DNA of 64,000 bases from Dactylorhiza incarnata (lineage: Eukaryota > Streptophyta > Magnoliopsida > Asparagales > Orchidaceae). Position 1 is the stretch's first letter. The number at the start of each line of letters is the position of its first letter. The stretch spans positions 9,071,001-9,135,000 of the forward strand of contig JAWHQI010000028.1 of assembly GCA_033032865.1 (NCBI GenBank). Direction: 5' to 3'. The position numbers and the translations under genes were made by a program. The notes below the pieces were generated by a model. It was not told the DNA's origin. It saw nothing but the letters and a program-made list of their open reading frames with translations, and searched no databases. Shown piece after piece: positions 11,335-22,553 of this stretch.

Positions 11335-14300
11335 TCACCGAAACAGCTCGGGGAACTCCTCCATCATGGTCTGCTCGCGCTCCCACGAGAGCTCCTCGCG
11401 ACCGCAGTTGTCCCAACGGACCTTTACCATACGGATCGCCCTGTTCCGCAACTGACGCACCTCAGCATCCTCGATGCTAACGGGCCTGACCGCCGTCTGA
11501 AGCCCACTATCCACGGGCACCTGATCCGCCGCGACCACTTGCGTAGGCTCTTGCACTGCTTTCCGCAGTACGGAGATGTGGAATACATCGTGTAGCCCGC
11601 TCAGTTCCGCCGATAATGCAAGCCTATAAGCCGCCTCGCCGACACGCTCGATGACCTCAAACGGTCCAAGGTATCGCGGACTCAGCTTTTTCAAGCGCCG
11701 AATCCTAGACACACCCTTGAACGGCTTGATCTTCAAGTAGACCCAATCGCCAACGGCGAACTGGACGTCGCGGTGCTTCGCATTATAGTACTTCGCCTGC
11801 CTATCCTGCGCAACCAATAGCCTCTCCCGGATCATACGTACCGTCGAAGTCGCCTCTTCGACGTCTTTCCTCTTGAAGAGCTTCGTCTCGCCCGTTTCTG
11901 CCCAAGCCAAGGGAGTGCGGCACTTCCTGCCATAGAGGGCCTCGAAAGGCGCCATCTGAATACTCGCCTGAAAGCTGTTGTTGTAGGCGAACTCAACAAG
12001 GAAGAGGTGATCTTCCCACCCCTTACCAAAATCCAGGACGCACATCCGAAGCATGTCTTCCATCGTCCTGTTGGTACGCTCAGTCTGGCCATCCGTCTGA
12101 GGATGAAAGGCCGTGCTAAACTGCAGCTTCGTACCCAATAGACGGTTGACTAGCCTCCAGTCGTTCGAAGTAAAGCGCCCATCGCGATCACTGACGATGC
12201 TACGGGGCACACCGTGCAATCGTACAATTGTATCAACGTACAACTTTGCCAATTTCTCCACCGAGTCATCCCTCCGGTTGGGGATAAAGTGCGCCACCTT
12301 CGTAAGCCGGTCTACGACTACCCAGATGGCATCGTTCCCGCCCTGCGATCTCGGCAGCCCATGCACGAAATCCATGGAGATGTCGTCGAATTTCCACTCC
12401 GGAACCGGTAATGACTGCAAAAAGCCACCGGGCTTCTGACATTCCGCCTTCACTAGCGCACAAGTGTGGCACTTGGCCACGTAGTGAGCGATGTCCCTCT
12501 TCATACCTGGCCACCAGAAAAGGACCTTCATGTCCTTATACATCTTCGTGCTCCCCGGGTGAACTGAATACCTGGTACGATGCGCCTCGTACATCAACTC
12601 ATCGCGCAGCTCACCCGCCCTGGGGACGCATAAACGGTCGCCTCTCCACAGCAACCCGTCTCGAAACTGAAACTGGGCATCCGGCCCACCACCAGCATCC
12701 TCCGCGTAGCGCTTCAAACTCGGATCGAGTTCAGAAGCCTGGCGGACTCTCTCAGCGAGGTCGTACTGCACCTCAAACCAACTCAAACAGGCACCAGCGC
12801 TGCACCTCTTCTCTACGCAAGAAATATCCAAGGCCTCCAGGTCACGTATCAGGTGCTCATCATGCATCTGAATCCAGTTGGCCTGCGCTGGAGCCCTGCG
12901 ACTGAGTGCATCCGCAACAACATTCCCTTTCCCGGGAGTGTAGTGGATCTCGAAGGTGAAGTCCCCCAGGAACTCCATCCACCTCTGCTGCCGCATATTC
13001 AGCCCTTTCTGCGTCAGAAGGTACTTCAAGCTCTTATGGTCTGTGAAGATATCGATCTTCAAGCCATACACATAATGCCGCCATAGCTTCAGGGCAAATA
13101 TCACGGCCGCCAACTCCAAGTCGTGGACCGGATAATTCCGCTCGTGCACCTTCAGCTGGCGAGAGCCATACGCTATAACCTTGCCATGCTGCTGCAGAAC
13201 GCAGCCAAGGCCGCTTCCAGAAGCGTCGGTGTAGATCTCGTAGCCCTCCGTGCCGCAAGGCAAACATAAGATCGGAGCCGTCGTAAGCCGCCGCTTCAAC
13301 TCCTCGAAAGCCTGCGCACACGCGGGCGTCCAAATGAACTCCTGCATCTTCCGTGTCAGCGTCGTAAGAGGCAGCGCGATCCGGGAGAAGTTCTCCACGA
13401 AGCGCCTGTAATAACCGGCCAGCCCGAGAAAACTACGGACCTCCGCTACAGAAGAAAGGACAGGCCACTCCCTGATGGCCGAAACCTTCACCGGATCAAC
13501 CGCCACACCCGAACCACTAACCACATGGCCCAAGAACGCCACGGAAGGAAGCCAGAACTCGCACTTCGAGAACTTGGCATACAACTGGTTCCTCCTCAGC
13601 ACCTCCAAAACTACTCGCAGGTGATCACTGTGCTCCTCCTCGGACTGAGAGTAAACCAGTATATCATCGAGGAAGACGACCACAAACCGGTCGAGGTACT
13701 CTCGGAAAGTCCGGTTCATCAAGTCCATAAACACCGAGGGCGCATTAGACAGCCCAAACGGCATCACGGTGAACTCATACTGCCCGTACCTGGTACTAAA
13801 GGCAGTCTTCGGAATATCGCACTCCCTGATCCGCACCTGATAATAGCCGGACTTCAAGTCCAGCTTCGAGTATACTGTCGACCCAACGAGCTGGTCGAAC
13901 AAATCATCTATCCTCGGAAGAGGATACTTGTTCTTCTCCGTCAGCTTGTTCAGCTCCCGATAGTCGATACAAAGCCGCAGGCTACCGTCCTTCTTTTTGA
14001 CAAAGAGGACCGGTGCACTCCAAGGTGAAGAACTCGGACGCACGTAGCCCTGCTCAAGCAGCTCCTTCAGCTGCAGCTTCAACTCCGCTAACTCCTTCGG
14101 CGCCATACGATACGGCGAGCGGGCCACAGGCTTAGCGCCTGGCACCAACTCAATCGTAAAATCTATCTCCCGCTGCGGGGGAGCACCGGGGAGCTCGCTC
14201 GGGAACACATCAGGAAACTCTGACACTATCGGAACATCCACAAGGTTGGGCCTCGGCGCTGAAGCCTCCACCAGAGCAAAGAATAACTCTGCTCCCTGAC

Positions 14301-14708
14301 GCACCGCCTTGGACACCTGGAGAGCAGACATCAGCATCTTGCTCGACCCACGCATGCCCGCGAAGACCGTCTCACAAACGGTACTCCGCCCAAACCTCAC
14401 CTCCTTTGTGGTGCAATCGATGCACGCACGCTGTTCTGACAGCCAATCCATACCGAAGATCACATCGAACTCAACCAGGGGGAGTAGCGATGCTCTCAGG
14501 TCATACTCTTGACTTCCTACTAGAACCTTCACGCAGCAGCTCCTCTCCACCCGCATTGAATAACCATTCGGCAGTAGGACATCCAGTCCATCTGCAGAAG
14601 CAATCGACGGCGCACCAATACGTTGGACAAAGTCCGACGACAAGAAGGAGTGCGAAGCTCCAGTATCGAAAAGCGCTCTTGCAGGAACGCCTATCACAAG
14701 CACGTAGC
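11335..14708 (-). CDS. B pol: protease, RT, RNase H, integrase, chromodomain-like end
   Basis: This exon encodes the enzymes of a gypsy polyprotein, about 1,124 residues to the stop at 11335. The order is protease ([13 protein letters not shown], near residue 15), reverse transcriptase ([52 protein letters not shown]), RNase H ([37 protein letters not shown]), integrase (HHCC zinc motif ending [10 protein letters not shown] and E in [15 protein letters not shown] and DGQTERTN) and a C-terminal motif with [18 protein letters not shown] resembling the Tekay chromodomain. No stop or frameshift is seen. The chosen 5' end is the predicted splice acceptor at 14708/14709, which joins gag in frame; otherwise no ATG gives the full protease. 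Confidence 0.92.
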
Positions 14709-14782
14709 CTACGCCGCCAAATACGATTAGCATGAAAATAAAATAGGTATATAAAACAGTAAGAACTGAATCTTAAATGTAC
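14709..14782 (-). other. Predicted intron between gag and protease of B
   Basis: The minus strand reads ACAG|GTACATTTAAG at the donor and GGCGGCGTAG|GCTACG at the acceptor. The 74-nt insert is T-rich and has a CTAAT branch-point candidate about 20 nt before the AG. Its length is 2 mod 3, exactly the frame difference between gag and pol. Removing it gives DVVTG followed by [16 protein letters not shown], which aligns with the usual gag-protease link of Tekay-like elements. Element I has an intron-like insert at the same codon and phase. Confidence 0.75.
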
Positions 14783-15893
14783 CTGTGACAACGTCCTTGG
14801 CTTTGATAGCCTCTTGCTGTCCAAGGTTGAAGACCCTGGGTTGCGGAGGAGCCGCGCGGGAGGCAGTAGACTCAGCTGCCTTCCCTTTTTCAGAATAAGG
14901 TGGCCCAGGCTTCCTCTCTGGCCTTGGAAGCCCGCTGCGGCATTCCCGAGAGTAGTGGCCAAGCTTGCCACAAGTGAAGCAAGTAACAGGGCCACGTCCA
15001 GACGACGCGCCCGAAGTAGGAGGGGCTGGTCCAGACGACCGAGCCTTCTTCCAACGATTCCACTTCTGCAACTTTGCCCCACTCGGCGCCTTGCCCTCCG
15101 GCACCGCCAAGACCACAGCTACCTTGCTCTTCTCCCTGAGCATGTCCTGCTCAAGAGCTCGGGCTGAACCCACAAGGGTCATGAAACCCTGCGCCAACGG
15201 CCCTGTCAGAAGGTGCCGCAACTCGGTACGTAAGCCCCCGTAAAACCTGTTCACCCTCCTCACCTCGTCGTCAAAAGAGCTTCCAGCATAACGCCCGAGG
15301 CGGGTGAACTCATATAGATAGTCATCAACTAGCCTATCTCCCTGAGTGAGAGCCAGAAACTGGTTCTCCATTGCGATCTGCTGTGCTTGGGGCACATACC
15401 TTGCCAGGAAGATTCCTGAGAACTCTTTCATCGGCACATCAACCAGTCGCCTTCCCGCGAACTGGCGCTTCTCAACCTGATCCCACCAACGCCTGGCCTC
15501 ATTCGCCAACAAGAACGTAGCAAATGTTACCTTCTGTGCCTCATCCGACTGTGTCGCTGTCAGAATTCGCTCGATGTGCGACAACCAGTCCTCGGCCTCA
15601 GCTGGGGATTCAACCCCGGTAAACGGAGGAGGTCGGAATCCCATGAAATGCTTCAACTGCTGCTCAGGAGCACGCCTCACGAGGGCTTGCTCCACTCTGA
15701 GTGGCTCTGGGGCCACTTCCTGCACCGGCTGTTGGCCTTGCCTTCCGGGCTGGGCATTTAACGCAGCTAGGACGGCCTCTGTGACTTGCCGAATCAACTC
15801 AGCAGGTGGAGATGTAGGAGCCTCAGCAGACCCACTACTCTCAAACCCGTCACGGGGACGCGACGGTCCCGCAGCACTTCGAGTGCCCTGCAC
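14783..15893 (-). CDS. B gag: capsid and zinc-knuckle protein
   Basis: This encodes the particle protein, about 370 residues before the predicted intron. Visible parts are a Gly/Pro/Ala-rich N-terminus, the capsid block (FRPPPFTGVESPAEAEDWL, LANEARRWWDQVE, FSGIFLARYVP, FLALTQGDRLVDDYLYEFTRL, FYGGLRTELRHLL) and a CCHC knuckle CFTCGKLGHYSREC near residue 310. Without splicing it would end about 18 residues into the intron, giving a Gag-only product. No in-frame ATG exists at the 5' end: the frame opens after a TAA just upstream of a GTG at 15893. Either initiation is non-AUG or internal, or an upstream exon is joined at a TTGTGCAG|GG acceptor here. Confidence 0.88.
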
Positions 15894-16128
15894 AAGTGCA
15901 TCACACAGTTAGGCGACAGCACAGTCGCAACTAACAACAAAAGGAACATTCAGGTTCCAAAATCATGCAATTTTTTGTTGGTTTGTTGTTACATTTTATT
16001 CCTAAGTGGACATTTTTGGGTTTAAAATACGTCTCAACGGTGACGCACACACGTGCTCACCACCCCTTAAAAGAATTCGTCCGCGAATTCGTTAGAAGGA
16101 TACGGAACCCTAGAAGCTGATACCAATT
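15894..16128 (-). other. B leader with primer binding site
   Basis: The PBS reads TGGTATCAGCTTCTA on the minus strand (16111-16125), two or three bases inside the LTR end at 16129. It resembles the tRNA-iMet type but differs after TGGTATCAG. The leader to gag is AT-rich and carries one more TGTCGCC half-motif near 15912. A possible 3' splice site TTGTGCAG|GG lies at the gag start. Confidence 0.7.
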
Positions 16129-18213
16129 TGTAACACCCCCATCCGTTCAGGAACATAAAGCAGAAGGTCCGGCCGGGCCCCACGCCATATACTACTAAAC
16201 GAACGGGAACGTCACTTAATTGAAACCAAACAACACTAAACAACGAAGCCTAACTCAGAGCATTCTATGCGGAAGTAAAAGAGACAATAAGAAACCCCAA
16301 AACCCGAACCCGGGTATGTCCACTTCTACTAGATAGGAATAAAATGTTTACAACTTAATATTAGGCACGACGGCCTTACAATTTACCAACATCGGCACGC
16401 AGGCCGGCCATACACGAAAATCAAAAGGAAACATCAAAAGCCTTCGAGGGCCGCAGCAGCACCAGGGCTTCAGCCTGCTAATAGCCCGCTAAGCTCCGCT
16501 CGGTCCAGCACCTGTACAACAAGCCCACCAAAAGCGGTGGCAAAACAGGCAACGGTCAGCTAAAGCTGACCAAATATAACGACCCCACCCCTTCGAGGGG
16601 GTGGCGGTTCTAAGCATCCCTGCAAGACAACTCAGCAGCATATATATATATTTAAGAGTGCGACTACCAAAGCCCACAGAAAACATACATATGCAATCAA
16701 CACAAACGTGGGAACTGCCTCCACGTCTCGTGCTCTCAGGCACTCTTTGGTGTACTCCGCCTTCCACCACCATCCTCCCCGGATGGTCTTGCCCTTCGAG
16801 GCGTTAGCCGGTGGCCCGAATACCAGGGCACCCCCGAGCGTCAATTGTGAACAAAGCGTAGTCCGAAGACTCTCTCCCATCGCCTCCCTACAACTCCCAG
16901 AGACTTACTGTTCGGGAGCTCCGATGGTGTGGTTTCAGGTTCGCCAATGCCCGGTGTTCACACTCTCGTGGTACAACCCGAAGAGCGGGTATGGCGTTCC
17001 CTCAGCCCAGGTATTCTCATTCAGCCGGCTCCACGGGCCGCTAAGACATCCACCAGGACACCCTTACGGGTCGGGCCGACAAGCCTCAGGTCCTCTCAAC
17101 AGGTGGGCTCCACAATACACCAGAACTCAGTTCTGGAAAGCTGTCGCCCAGGCGACAGTCAGTGTCGCCTGGCGACAGTGCACATAAACACCAATTGGCT
17201 CCTAGCTGTGGGTGTTTCCCAGGGCACACCCCCAGGCATTGCTGCACATGCAGTAACACTCCCCCAGCCTCAGCAAGCACAAAAGTCACCAGACCCAAGT
17301 CTGAGAGCTGTCGCCCGGCGACATCCAATGTCGCCTGGCGACAGTGAGCAGAACCTCACTTCTGCTTCCAATCCTCGGGTGCTCCCCGGGGCACACCCCC
17401 GGGCGTTGCTGCGCATGCAGTAGCACTCTCTATTCCTACGTAGCAGGCTATCAACACGGGGTTTTTCCCCCGGCACGCACAACATCAAAAAGCAACACCA
17501 ATCCGGACGAACCGTCCCGGATGGGCTTCACACAGCGCGCCTACGTCCGTTGCACGCACGGACTCTATATGAATGCAAGTTTTGACGGGGATAGAACGAA
17601 TCGACCCGTCGGAGGCCACGACCTCACCCTTTTGGGTAGGGGCCTCAAGAATGCAAAGGATGGACTAGAACATGTCCGATTAGGGTTAGGGAAGATCGTT
17701 ACCCTGCGGTGTCGCTTCTGGACCATGGCTTGATTTTCGGTACGGATGGAAAGGAGCGCCTTGCCCTCCTCTATGCGTAGCCACGAACGATGAAGGAATC
17801 CGGCGAGTGTAGCTCCACCAAACCCAAGCTTTAGGCTAGGGTTTCCTATTCCTCTTTCTTCTCCAACTTCTCTCTCTCTCTCTCTCCAAATAACCCTTAA
17901 GGAATAATGGGAAAGAGGAGGATTTTCGGCCACTTAAGCCTTCTCCCGAGCCACCTAGCCAAAACCAGCCACCAAAGTCCATGGGCAATCAATGCCCATC
18001 AATTCGGCCAAAAAGTCCAAGTTGGAGCTGTCGCCGGCGACAGTGGCTGTCGCCCAGGCGATAGCAACAATGAACCGACATTGACCAGTCAACCCGTCCG
18101 ACAGCTCACGGCAGAACCTTCTCCATAGGGCGCTGTCGCCCAGGCGACAGTCACTGTCGCCTGGCGACAGCACAGGATTTCAGAAGTGTGCATTTCTGAA
18201 TTGGGGTCTTACA
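16129..18213 (-). repeat. B 5' LTR
   Basis: This is the second copy of the 2,085-bp LTR, shifted by exactly 6,994 bp relative to the 3' LTR with no indel. Every stretch compared matches, apart from one C/T difference near 17769 (it changes one Val to Ile in a shadow frame). Palindrome pairs lie at 17139-17178, 17307-17345, 18027-18064 and 18125-18170. As the 5' LTR it carries the promoter of the element; transcription runs leftward. Confidence 0.95.
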
Positions 18214-18436
18214 CCCTTGCCCCTAACCTCTTCCTTCTTGTGCCGGAGGGCGGTAAAGCGCGTCAAGCGCAATAAATTTTTCTGTTTCAATTTCTCCACA
18301 GTAGAAGAGCGCCAACGAGCAATATGTGCTCTATCAGAATCAGTGTTGAGCAGTCTCGGAGCAGCCAGGGGCTTCATTTCTTCACCCACTACGGGTGATA
18401 GATTCGCCCAATGAACCTGTTTTAATTGTTTACAGT

Positions 18437-20420
18437 TCACTCCTGATTTAACAAAATTGTGTAAAGAGTTTTCGGCCATGCTGGCCGCGGTACTTCTAAC
18501 TTCGCGGCCTCGCCGCCTTTGTTTTCAGCATTCTCTTCATCCATCTTGTATTTCTTTACTATCTCCTCTTCTTCCTCCTCTGACTCAGCATTTGTCTTAT
18601 TTCTCTGTTTCTCAACATCTGCATTCAACTCACTAACAAATTCATCAGAAATGACAGGCAAAAAATTGATATCATTGGTTATTGTAGATGGAAAAGTGTG
18701 GTGTGTCACTTTGGGTGACAAGGTGACACACCCCTTAGCAATGTGAAGGGTGGCACCACTCTCCTTCAAAAATGGGACACCCAAAATAGGCATGAAATTG
18801 CTTTCCATGGGGCTCAAAACTTGAAAGTTTGTGATAACCGAAGTTCCATCTCCAATGACCTTGACATCCTTAATCTCTCACTCCGTTTACACCACCATTC
18901 CACTAGCAAGGACAAGCAATGTACGATCATCAACATTGATTTTTAGGTTCAGTTTTTCATTATCTTGCAATGCAAGAACGTTGAGCGACGATCCAGTGTC
19001 GCAAAGAGCGGTGTTTTCATCATTATTGATCTCACATTTTACTATCAAGTCGCCTTCATGGCAACCATCCGACTCGATTAGGCTCTTTCCCTGCTCACGG
19101 GGATTCTTTTCCGTCGTGCTGGGGAGAGCACCTTGAGTCCGCTCAGAAAGCACATAAGCCAATTGGCCCAATTGCATTTCTATGTTCCTTATCGAGGCAG
19201 TTTGATTGGCCATATTAGATTGGGCCACGTCAACAAACTTTTGCATCATTTCTTCTAAAGCACTTTTTCTATGCACCGGAGCACCTTGATTATAACCGGG
19301 TGGAGGCGGCCTCGGTTGGCTTCCGGACGCTTGAGCATCAAATTGATGCTGACCCAGTTTCCATCGTTGGCCTGCAGTGTTTTGGCTCCAAGAGAAGTTT
19401 GGATGATTTCTCACACCCGAATTATGTGTTAGAAAAAGGTGTTGCGCGGTTTTGATTGTTAATATAGTTAACATTTTCCTCCACATTTAGATTAGAAAAA
19501 TCATAGGAGATTTCACTTGTGGGGCATTCATAGGTGTTATGTCCGGGGTTCTCGCACCCTTGACATGAAATGGCCATCACCGGAGCCGAACAGAGGGCAG
19601 GCCTCTTCAGCAATGTTATGCTCTCATATGGTGACGGTGCTGCCTCCGCTGGTGGACCAGAAGTGTTTACTTCAAATAATCCTCTTGCATTCTGTGGAGT
19701 GTTCCGCCCTGCGGTCCAAAACGAGCTATGAGTAGCGGTGTCCTGCAAGATCCATAATGCTTCGTCAGGGGAGTGATTTAGCAGAGTTCCACCGGCAGTA
19801 GCATCAATCATGGCCCTATAGTTAGGCTCTATTGCAAAGTAGAAATATTCCACGAGATTCCAGGTCTGCAACTCATGATGAGGACACTTTCGGAGGAGTT
19901 CCATAAATCTTTCCTAAGCTTCCGCAAGGGTCTCCTGATCATGTTGACGGAAGGTTTCAATCTCTCGCCTCATGTTCACGATTTTGTCCACTGGGTGGAA
20001 CTTCGCCAGAAATTTGGATGAAAGCAACTCCCATATGGTCGCTGTGCCCAGTGGAATAGTGTGAAGACATGCCTTAGCTTTATCACGGAGGGAGAACGGG
20101 AATAATCTTAATTTCACAGTGTCGTCAGCTATGTCGGCATACCGGAATGTTCCACATATTTCTAAAAACTCATTTAAGTGAAGATGGGAAAACTGGGCAG
20201 TGTTTCGGATTATATTCGCGATAGCTGGCTTTATCTCGAATTGATTATTCGTGATGTCTGGGCCAAAACCGGGATACACACTCCCGACAGTGGGAGTGGT
20301 GTAGTCTCGCATTGTTTTGGGCCTTGGCCGGGCCACCTCATTTTCATCAGGCGCTTGACCAACAACTGGCGCATTCTCTCCCCCGGGCTTAACTCCATTT
20401 CTGTTAGCATTAACATCCAT
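18437..20420 (-). pseudogene. C gag and protease, Athila-like, broken
   Basis: Gag starts with ATG at 20420. It shows the Athila/Tat capsid signature: FEIKPAIANIIRNTAQF, HLNEFLEICGTF, LRLFPFSLRDKAKACL, LSSKFLAKFHPVDKI. An in-frame TAG at 19914 replaces the Trp of the EAWERF motif. The frame then gives CPHHELQTW and a CCHC knuckle CQGCENPGHNTYEC. A frameshift lies near 19430-19450, then NHPNFSW and the protease motif ALCDTGSSLNVLA. In-frame TAA (18887) and TGA (18881) stops follow before FMPILGVPFL and an acidic tail ending at 18437. A further open frame at 18214-18479 may be the original C-terminus. No reverse transcriptase follows. Confidence 0.88.
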
Positions 20421-20595
20421 AGCGGCAGCAGCACGATGGCGCGCACATAACGTCCGCTATATTTCTGGATCGAATGCAACTAAATCACCAGGGCCTTGCC
20501 CCTGCATAAACTTATACAGCAAACAAGAAAAAATCAAAAACAACGAATCTTTATAATAATTTCAAGGAAGAAGAAAAATCACACAATGTTGCACT

Positions 20596-20612
20596 CCCCG
20601 GCAGCGGCGCCA
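20596..20612 (-). other. C primer binding site (tRNA-Asp type)
   Basis: The minus strand reads TGGCGCCGCTGCCGGGG, six bases inside the LTR end. This form, complementary to tRNA-Asp, is typical of Athila/Tat gypsy elements and supports the classification from gag. Confidence 0.88.
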
Positions 20613-20618
20613 AAAACT

Positions 20619-22124
20619 TGACACGCTTACGGCAAGTGTATCGGTCGTACAAGTAATAGAAGTTGGGAGAGACTCCCCGAATATCATTCTCAATGGACTG
20701 CAAGTTGGGGTGTATGATTTTCTCGTTAGGGAAATCAATTATAAAGATTTCTATGGTTTTAAAAGGTGGTTTAGATTTGTTTTGGAAGACGAAATAAAAG
20801 AAAGCTAAATTAACTATGCGGGTCGCAATCACCGCATCGCTTGGTGGATGGACGAGTAGGCTTGAATGAATGAGAAGGCTTGCGGATGGATGATTCGTAA
20901 CCGGTGGAGTGAGGGTCGTAAACACCTCGTCACTAAGCACGCAACTATCAATTGCTAGTGCGACACACAACGTAGCGATGGAGTGGATGGTGGAATAGGG
21001 CGCTCCTCAACTCACATAAACCACAATAGATTTCACAAACATGAAATTACATTAACACTAACAAAGGGTTTATGATCATCATTCTTAACACAAATACATC
21101 CACAAGAAATAACTGCAGCAAAATAAAGGGGAAAGAGTAAACCCAAGCTCGAAGACTCGCTGAAGATTCAAAGCCGGAATCATAGGGTTGTCACGGATCG
21201 TCCGAGCTCGGTTTTCAGTTTCCGTCCGGGGTTCTGAGGAGCTGTCACTTTCCTCCGCATTACCCATCTTTTTCGTGAAATAGCTCATGCTAGCTCTCGC
21301 CGGAGAACCCTTGAATGCAAAAGAAACGATCTTGAAATGGAGCTTTTGAGCTCGAGGATGATGGAGGAGGCCGAGGAGGAAGCTTTAGCGTTGGATTGGC
21401 AGGAAAACGATGGTCGGAGTTTCTCCTATAGTGGGCGGTGGCGAAGTGATGAAAATGGCAAAGCTTGAGTGGAAAATGGCAGAGCTTGAGTGGAAAATGG
21501 CGGGCTCGGCCTGTCTCTCCGAAAAAGGGCGAATCGTGCGGCTTTTATAGTAAACAATCAGAAAAATGGTCATGCATAGTCGAATGCACGGTCGAACGCA
21601 CGGTCGAATGCACGACCGTGGGTGGACCGCGCGTTAATAATGAAGCAGAAAGTCCAGGGAGACGAAGCAGAGCGCCCATGCATTTTACTCACGCACGGTC
21701 GAAACCAACTGTGCGTGAACAAAACGCACGAGCAAATCCAGATCACCGTTTTGAACAACAGATGACCGCGCACGATCGGAGCAATCGTGCGTCAAGGAAA
21801 TGCACGACCATGCGATTCATGCAGACATGAAATTTGGGCAAAATTGGATGAACCGTCCACCTGCACAACAATCAACACAGGAATCACACAGCTGGGAATA
21901 CCCCTCCACCTCAATCCAAATACAGGAAAAGGGTTGGGGAGCACCATGTGCTTACCCCCAACGACATGGAGCGCAATTGCACACCAAAATGGGCCTAAAC
22001 AGTGCACATAGCGTGAAAGTGAATACAAGTGAAATACAAGCGATTATAGTCTAAGAATGAAGTGCACATGAGTGAAAGCTAGCTCGGATGAGTCCATAAA
22101 ATAGTGTAAATATTGGACTCATCA
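20619..22124 (-). repeat. C 5' LTR
   Basis: Minus strand: TGATGAGTCC at 22124 to GTGTCA at 20619, 1,506 bp. The first 760 bp match 6390-7200. Palindromic units ACGCACGGTC/GACCGTG lie at about 21575-21800, and the TATA box (complement of about 21543-21551) follows them. The end CACTTGCCGTAAGCGTGTCA resembles the LTR end of H at 56716. Confidence 0.9.
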
Positions 22125-22535
22125 GTGGGGATACCGCGAGATGATGGGCTGGAGAGGTTGTGAAATCGCAGGATTGAGAGATGAAGTGTGACAACAACGA
22201 GAGATTGGGGTTGGATGGGTTTTCATGTTATTTAGCAGGAGATTAAAACTATGCGGGATATTAAGCGCGGAAATTGATCGGATAGTTCTTACGGATTTGA
22301 TGGTGAAATGCATACGGATGTAGTATTTCTTTATACGAAAAAATATTGCATGAGTAATGCATTTCACCATCAAATCCATTATAACTTCCTGATCAACATT
22401 CACGTTCACTATCCTACTCACTTTCAATCTCCTGCTCAATAACTAATCTCCAGACCTAATCTCTGGATGCTCATACACTTCATCCTCAATCTCACGATTT
22501 GTCCACCTCTCCTGCTCATCCCACGATATCGCCAC
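22125..22535. repeat. Long imperfect inverted repeat (foldback / MITE-like)
   Basis: The arms 22125-22317 and about 22350-22535 are imperfect reverse complements along their whole length. Landmarks: GATTTGATGGTGAAATGCAT (22297-22316) pairs with its complement at about 22356-22375; AGCAGGAGATT (near 22226) pairs with AATCTCCTGCT (near 22426); the outer ends GTGGGGATACCGCG and CGATATCGCCAC also pair. The loop is about 35 bp. A transcript would fold into a long hairpin. The left arm abuts the LTR of C, so C inserted at its edge. No TSD can be read. Confidence 0.8.
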
Positions 22536-22552
22536 CTCTCTCTCTCTCTCTC
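22536..22552. repeat. (CT)n microsatellite
   Basis: A simple run of about eight CT units immediately follows the inverted repeat. Confidence 0.9.
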
Positions 22553-22553
22553 A

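Larger units (their letters stand above)
9135..18213 (-). mobile_element. B: full-length Tekay-like Ty3/gypsy retrotransposon
   Basis: A complete minus-strand element of 9,079 bp. LTRs of 2,085 bp lie at 9135-11219 and 16129-18213 with no length difference; one base difference was found by eye (near 10775 and 17769). The 5-bp TSD is CCCTT on both sides (9130-9134 and 18214-18218). Gag and pol are uninterrupted apart from a predicted 74-nt intron. The domain order is gag, protease, reverse transcriptase, RNase H, integrase and a degenerate chromodomain-like end, which with the long LTRs fits the Tekay/Del lineage. It inserted in C very recently and may be active. Confidence 0.95.
6390..22124 (-). 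mobile_element. C: non-autonomous Athila-like gypsy element, interrupted by B
   Basis: Minus-strand element: 5' LTR (20619-22124), tRNA-Asp type PBS (20596-20612), gag and protease (18437-20420), a non-coding 3' part (7201-9134) and a 3' LTR cut by A1 (6390-7200). B (9135-18213) is inserted in it. Adding the two internal parts gives about 4.3 kb with no trace of reverse transcriptase, RNase H or integrase. Because B has a clean TSD and removed nothing, the lack of pol is original to C. Such gag-only elements need enzymes from a relative. The gag type and PBS are those of the Athila/Tat branch. Confidence 0.85.

Noticed and set aside
9495..11480. Many overlapping ORFs of 60-165 codons in both B LTRs (for example 9714-10193, 9935-10429, 16708-17187)
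   Set aside because: They are identical in both LTR copies, overlap in several frames, have no recognisable domain and follow from GC-rich LTR sequence.
12113..15167. Plus-strand ORFs opposite B gag and pol (for example 12411-12905, 13525-14028)
   Set aside because: Shadows of the minus-strand gag-pol frame with unlikely composition.
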